A stretch of DNA of 6,703 nucleotides from an uncultured Legionella sp. (GTDB lineage: Bacteria; Pseudomonadota; Gammaproteobacteria; Legionellales; Legionellaceae): positions 1 to 6,703 of the forward strand of contig CAISKC010000182.1 of the NCBI GenBank assembly GCA_903885895.1. Direction: 5' to 3'. How positions within the stretch are numbered: position 1 is the first letter of the stretch; every line of letters starts with the position of its first letter. The position numbers were made by a program, and so were the translations under genes. Below the pieces are notes generated by a model, which was not told the origin of the DNA, made no database searches, and saw only the letters and a list, made by a program, of their open reading frames with translations. Below, one piece after another: positions 4,821 through 6,703 of this stretch.

Positions 4821-6269
4821 GTGGCGCAAAAAAATGAACAGATTCAATCTGTGCTAGATCGAGATTATCAGCACGGGTTTGTGACAGATATCGAAACAGA
4901 AACCTTTCCTCCAGGTTTGGATGAAGCGGTGATTCGGCGTTTGTCGGCAATCAAGAAAGAACCTGCATTTTTGCTGGAATGGCGGTTACAGGCTTTTCGG
5001 CATTGGCAAACGATGGTATCTCCTTCTTGGTCTACAGCGCAGTTTCCAGTGATCGATTATCAGTCTATTTCTTATTATTCTGCGCCTAAGACTATGCAAG
5101 ATGGGCCTCAAAGTTTGGAAGATGTCGATCCTGAATTATTACGCACTTACGAAAAGCTCGGCATTCCCTTACATGAACAGAAATTACTGGCAGGTGTTGC
5201 GGTGGATGCTGTATTTGATAGCGTATCGGTTGCGACAACCTTTAAAGCTAAATTGGCTGAACAAGGGATTATTTTTTGTCCGCTGTCAGAAGCCGTCCAC
5301 ATTTGCCCCGAATTGGTCAAAAAATATTTGGGTTCTGTCGTCCCTTATCGCGATAATTTTTTTGCGACGCTGAATTCCGCTGTCTTTAGCGATGGTTCGT
5401 TTGTGTATATCCCCAAAGGGGTTCGTTGCCCAATGGAATTATCGACTTATTTTCGTATTAACACTGCTAATACGGGCCAATTTGAGCGAACCTTGATTAT
5501 TGCTGATGAAGGGAGCTCTGTGTCTTATTTGGAGGGATGTACGGCGCCGATGCGAGATGAAAATCAATTGCATGCCGCTGTCGTTGAATTGGTAGCGCTA
5601 GACCGTGCGCAGATTAAATACTCTACAGTACAAAATTGGTACCCTGGTGATAAAGATGGGAAAGGGGGCATTTATAATTTTGTGACCAAGCGTGGTGCTT
5701 GCCGCGGTAAGCAGTCAAAAATTTCTTGGACGCAAATTGAAACGGGCTCTGCGATTACTTGGAAATACCCAAGCGTGATATTACAAGGCGATGATTCGGT
5801 CGGTGAATTTTATTCGGTTGCTGTTACCAATCATCATCAGCAAGCTGATACGGGCACCAAAATGATTCATTTGGGAAAAAATACGCGATCAACGATTATC
5901 GCAAAGGGGATTGGTGCTGGACATTCGCATAATACTTATCGTGGCTTGGTGCGTATTGCGCCGACAGCCGTGAATGCGCGGAATTATACGCAATGCGACT
6001 CCTTATTGATGGGTGAAAATTGCACAGCTCAAACCATGCCCTATATTGAAGTGAAAGAGCCTAGTGCTCAGATTGAACATGAGGCAAGTACCTCGAAAAT
6101 AAGCGAAGACCAGTTATTTTATTGTCAACAACGTGGTATTGATTTGGAAAATGCCGTGTCGATGATTGTGAATGGGTTTTGTAAACAGGTTATCAAAGAA
6201 TTACCCATGGAATTTGCTGTTGAGGCAACCAAATTGTTGGGTATCAGTTTAGAAGGGGCAGTCGGGTAA
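4821..6269 (+). CDS. sufB: SufB, Fe-S cluster assembly scaffold protein
   Basis: 482 aa, close to the roughly 495 of E. coli SufB. SufB with SufC and SufD forms the SufBC2D complex, on which nascent iron-sulfur clusters are built in the cytoplasm from sulfur delivered by the cysteine desulfurase SufS. The beta-helix core is evident (DGSFVYIPKGVRCPMELSTY 191-210; AKGIGAGHSHNTYRG 361-375). Residues reported as functionally important in E. coli SufB appear conserved: R212, N214, C240 (in LEGC), Q271 and W273 (in VQNWYPG), K290, C392 (in TQCDSLLMGE) and E421. The GTG start is supported by GGAG at 4811-4814, 6 nt upstream; the nearby ATG is out of frame. It follows icmQ by 3 nt with no visible promoter between, and its stop overlaps the sufC start by one base (TAATG). 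No sufA or iscR-like regulator precedes it. Confidence 0.97.
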   Translation: MAQKNEQIQSVLDRDYQHGFVTDIETETFPPGLDEAVIRRLSAIKKEPAFLLEWRLQAFRHWQTMVSPSWSTAQFPVIDYQSISYYSAPKTMQDGPQSLEDVDPELLRTYEKLGIPLHEQKLLAGVAVDAVFDSVSVATTFKAKLAEQGIIFCPLSEAVHICPELVKKYLGSVVPYRDNFFATLNSAVFSDGSFVYIPKGVRCPMELSTYFRINTANTGQFERTLIIADEGSSVSYLEGCTAPMRDENQLHAAVVELVALDRAQIKYSTVQNWYPGDKDGKGGIYNFVTKRGACRGKQSKISWTQIETGSAITWKYPSVILQGDDSVGEFYSVAVTNHHQQADTGTKMIHLGKNTRSTIIAKGIGAGHSHNTYRGLVRIAPTAVNARNYTQCDSLLMGENCTAQTMPYIEVKEPSAQIEHEASTSKISEDQLFYCQQRGIDLENAVSMIVNGFCKQVIKELPMEFAVEATKLLGISLEGAVG

Positions 6270-6703
6270 TGATGTTAAAAATTAATGATTTACATGCATC
6301 CGTGCAGGAACAAAGCGTCTTAAAAGGCATCAATTTACAGGTTCGAGCTGGTGAGGTCCATGCTATTATGGGGCCGAATGGTTCAGGTAAAAGTACGTTG
6401 TCTAAGATTTTAGCTGGTCATCCTATGTATGATGTTACGCGTGGGACGGTTGAGTATTTGGGGCAAGATTTATTGGATTTGAACCCGGAGCAACGCGCGC
6501 GCGCTGGGATTTTCATGTCATTTCAATACCCAGTTGAAGTACCGGGTGTGACCAATATTAACTTTTTGAAATCTGCGGTGAATGCTGTTCGCCAAGGTCA
6601 GGGCAAACCACTACTAGATGCGATAGAATTTCTAAGTTTTATTCGTGCACGTTGCGAATTACTCGATATGGATGAGAGTTTTTTGTATCGCGGTATCTAT
6701 GAA
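6269..6703 (+). CDS. sufC: SufC, ATPase subunit of the SufBCD complex (partial, runs off window)
   Basis: 145 codons are visible with no stop; the full protein is usually about 250 aa. SufC is a soluble ABC-type ATPase whose dimerisation drives conformational change in SufB/SufD during cluster assembly. Walker A GPNGSGKST is at 35-43 and the Q-loop glutamine at 86 in FMSFQYPVEVPGVTN (82-96), both typical of SufC. The signature motif and Walker B lie beyond the window end. Two adjacent ATG codons (6269 and 6272) are possible starts. The first overlaps the sufB stop and is closer to AAGGGG (6253-6258); the second gives the more usual MLKINDLH start. The overlap implies translational coupling with sufB, and sufD and sufS are expected downstream. 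Confidence 0.96.
   Translation, partial: MMLKINDLHASVQEQSVLKGINLQVRAGEVHAIMGPNGSGKSTLSKILAGHPMYDVTRGTVEYLGQDLLDLNPEQRARAGIFMSFQYPVEVPGVTNINFLKSAVNAVRQGQGKPLLDAIEFLSFIRARCELLDMDESFLYRGIYE

Noticed and set aside
4735..4950. Minus-strand 71-codon open frame across the icmQ-sufB junction
   Set aside because: Antisense to two confidently identified genes, with no start signal or recognisable features.
1..6703. CRISPR arrays, insertion sequences, tRNA or rRNA genes, attachment sites
   Set aside because: No regularly spaced repeats, transposase-like reading frames, terminal inverted repeats or tRNA/rRNA-like segments were found by reading both strands.

Overview
The window comes from a gammaproteobacterium of the order Legionellales, the Coxiella/Legionella/Rickettsiella/Aquicella/Berkiella-like group of intracellular bacteria. 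Three genes in a row, icmT, icmS and icmQ, encode components of the Dot/Icm type IVB secretion system and are recognisable over their full length. The flanking housekeeping genes (ygfA, ubiK, comM, sufB, sufC) are gammaproteobacterial in type, and base composition is moderately AT-rich throughout. I cannot name the genus from sequence alone.

Left part (1-2600, all on the minus strand): ygfA (5-formyltetrahydrofolate cyclo-ligase), ubiK (ubiquinone-biosynthesis accessory factor) and comM (Mg-chelatase-like AAA+ ATPase of natural transformation) are read in that order. A sigma70-type promoter for ubiK-comM overlaps the ygfA stop codon, and a clear intrinsic terminator follows comM.

Middle part (2600-4820, plus strand): a 104-bp divergent gap is followed by a tight cluster of a 59-aa acidic PA3496-like protein, icmT and icmS. 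A 153-bp regulatory gap comes next. It carries a tandem TTAA element that fits the PmrA box known to control Dot/Icm genes, placed over the -35 region of an extended -10 promoter. That promoter drives a 137-aa Ser/Thr/Pro-rich gene with no family I recognise, followed by two hairpins (one terminator-like), a separate extended -10 promoter and icmQ. In Legionella the position between icmS and icmQ holds icmR. In other species it holds unrelated but functionally equivalent FIR genes, and in Coxiella the coxig genes. The unknown gene is therefore the main candidate discovery: a probable new lineage-specific IcmQ chaperone, or alternatively an effector.

Right part (4821-6703, plus strand): sufB starts 3 nt after icmQ and overlaps the start of sufC, which runs off the window. 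They encode core parts of the SUF iron-sulfur cluster assembly scaffold. Their fusion to the end of an icm cluster is unusual: in Legionella icmQ is followed by icmP/icmO.

How the genes work together: IcmT is a small inner-membrane part of the secretion apparatus. IcmS is the type IV adaptor/chaperone that, with IcmW, brings effectors to the coupling complex. IcmQ is a membrane-active NAD-binding protein that needs a partner chaperone, and the unknown gene sits where that partner is expected.
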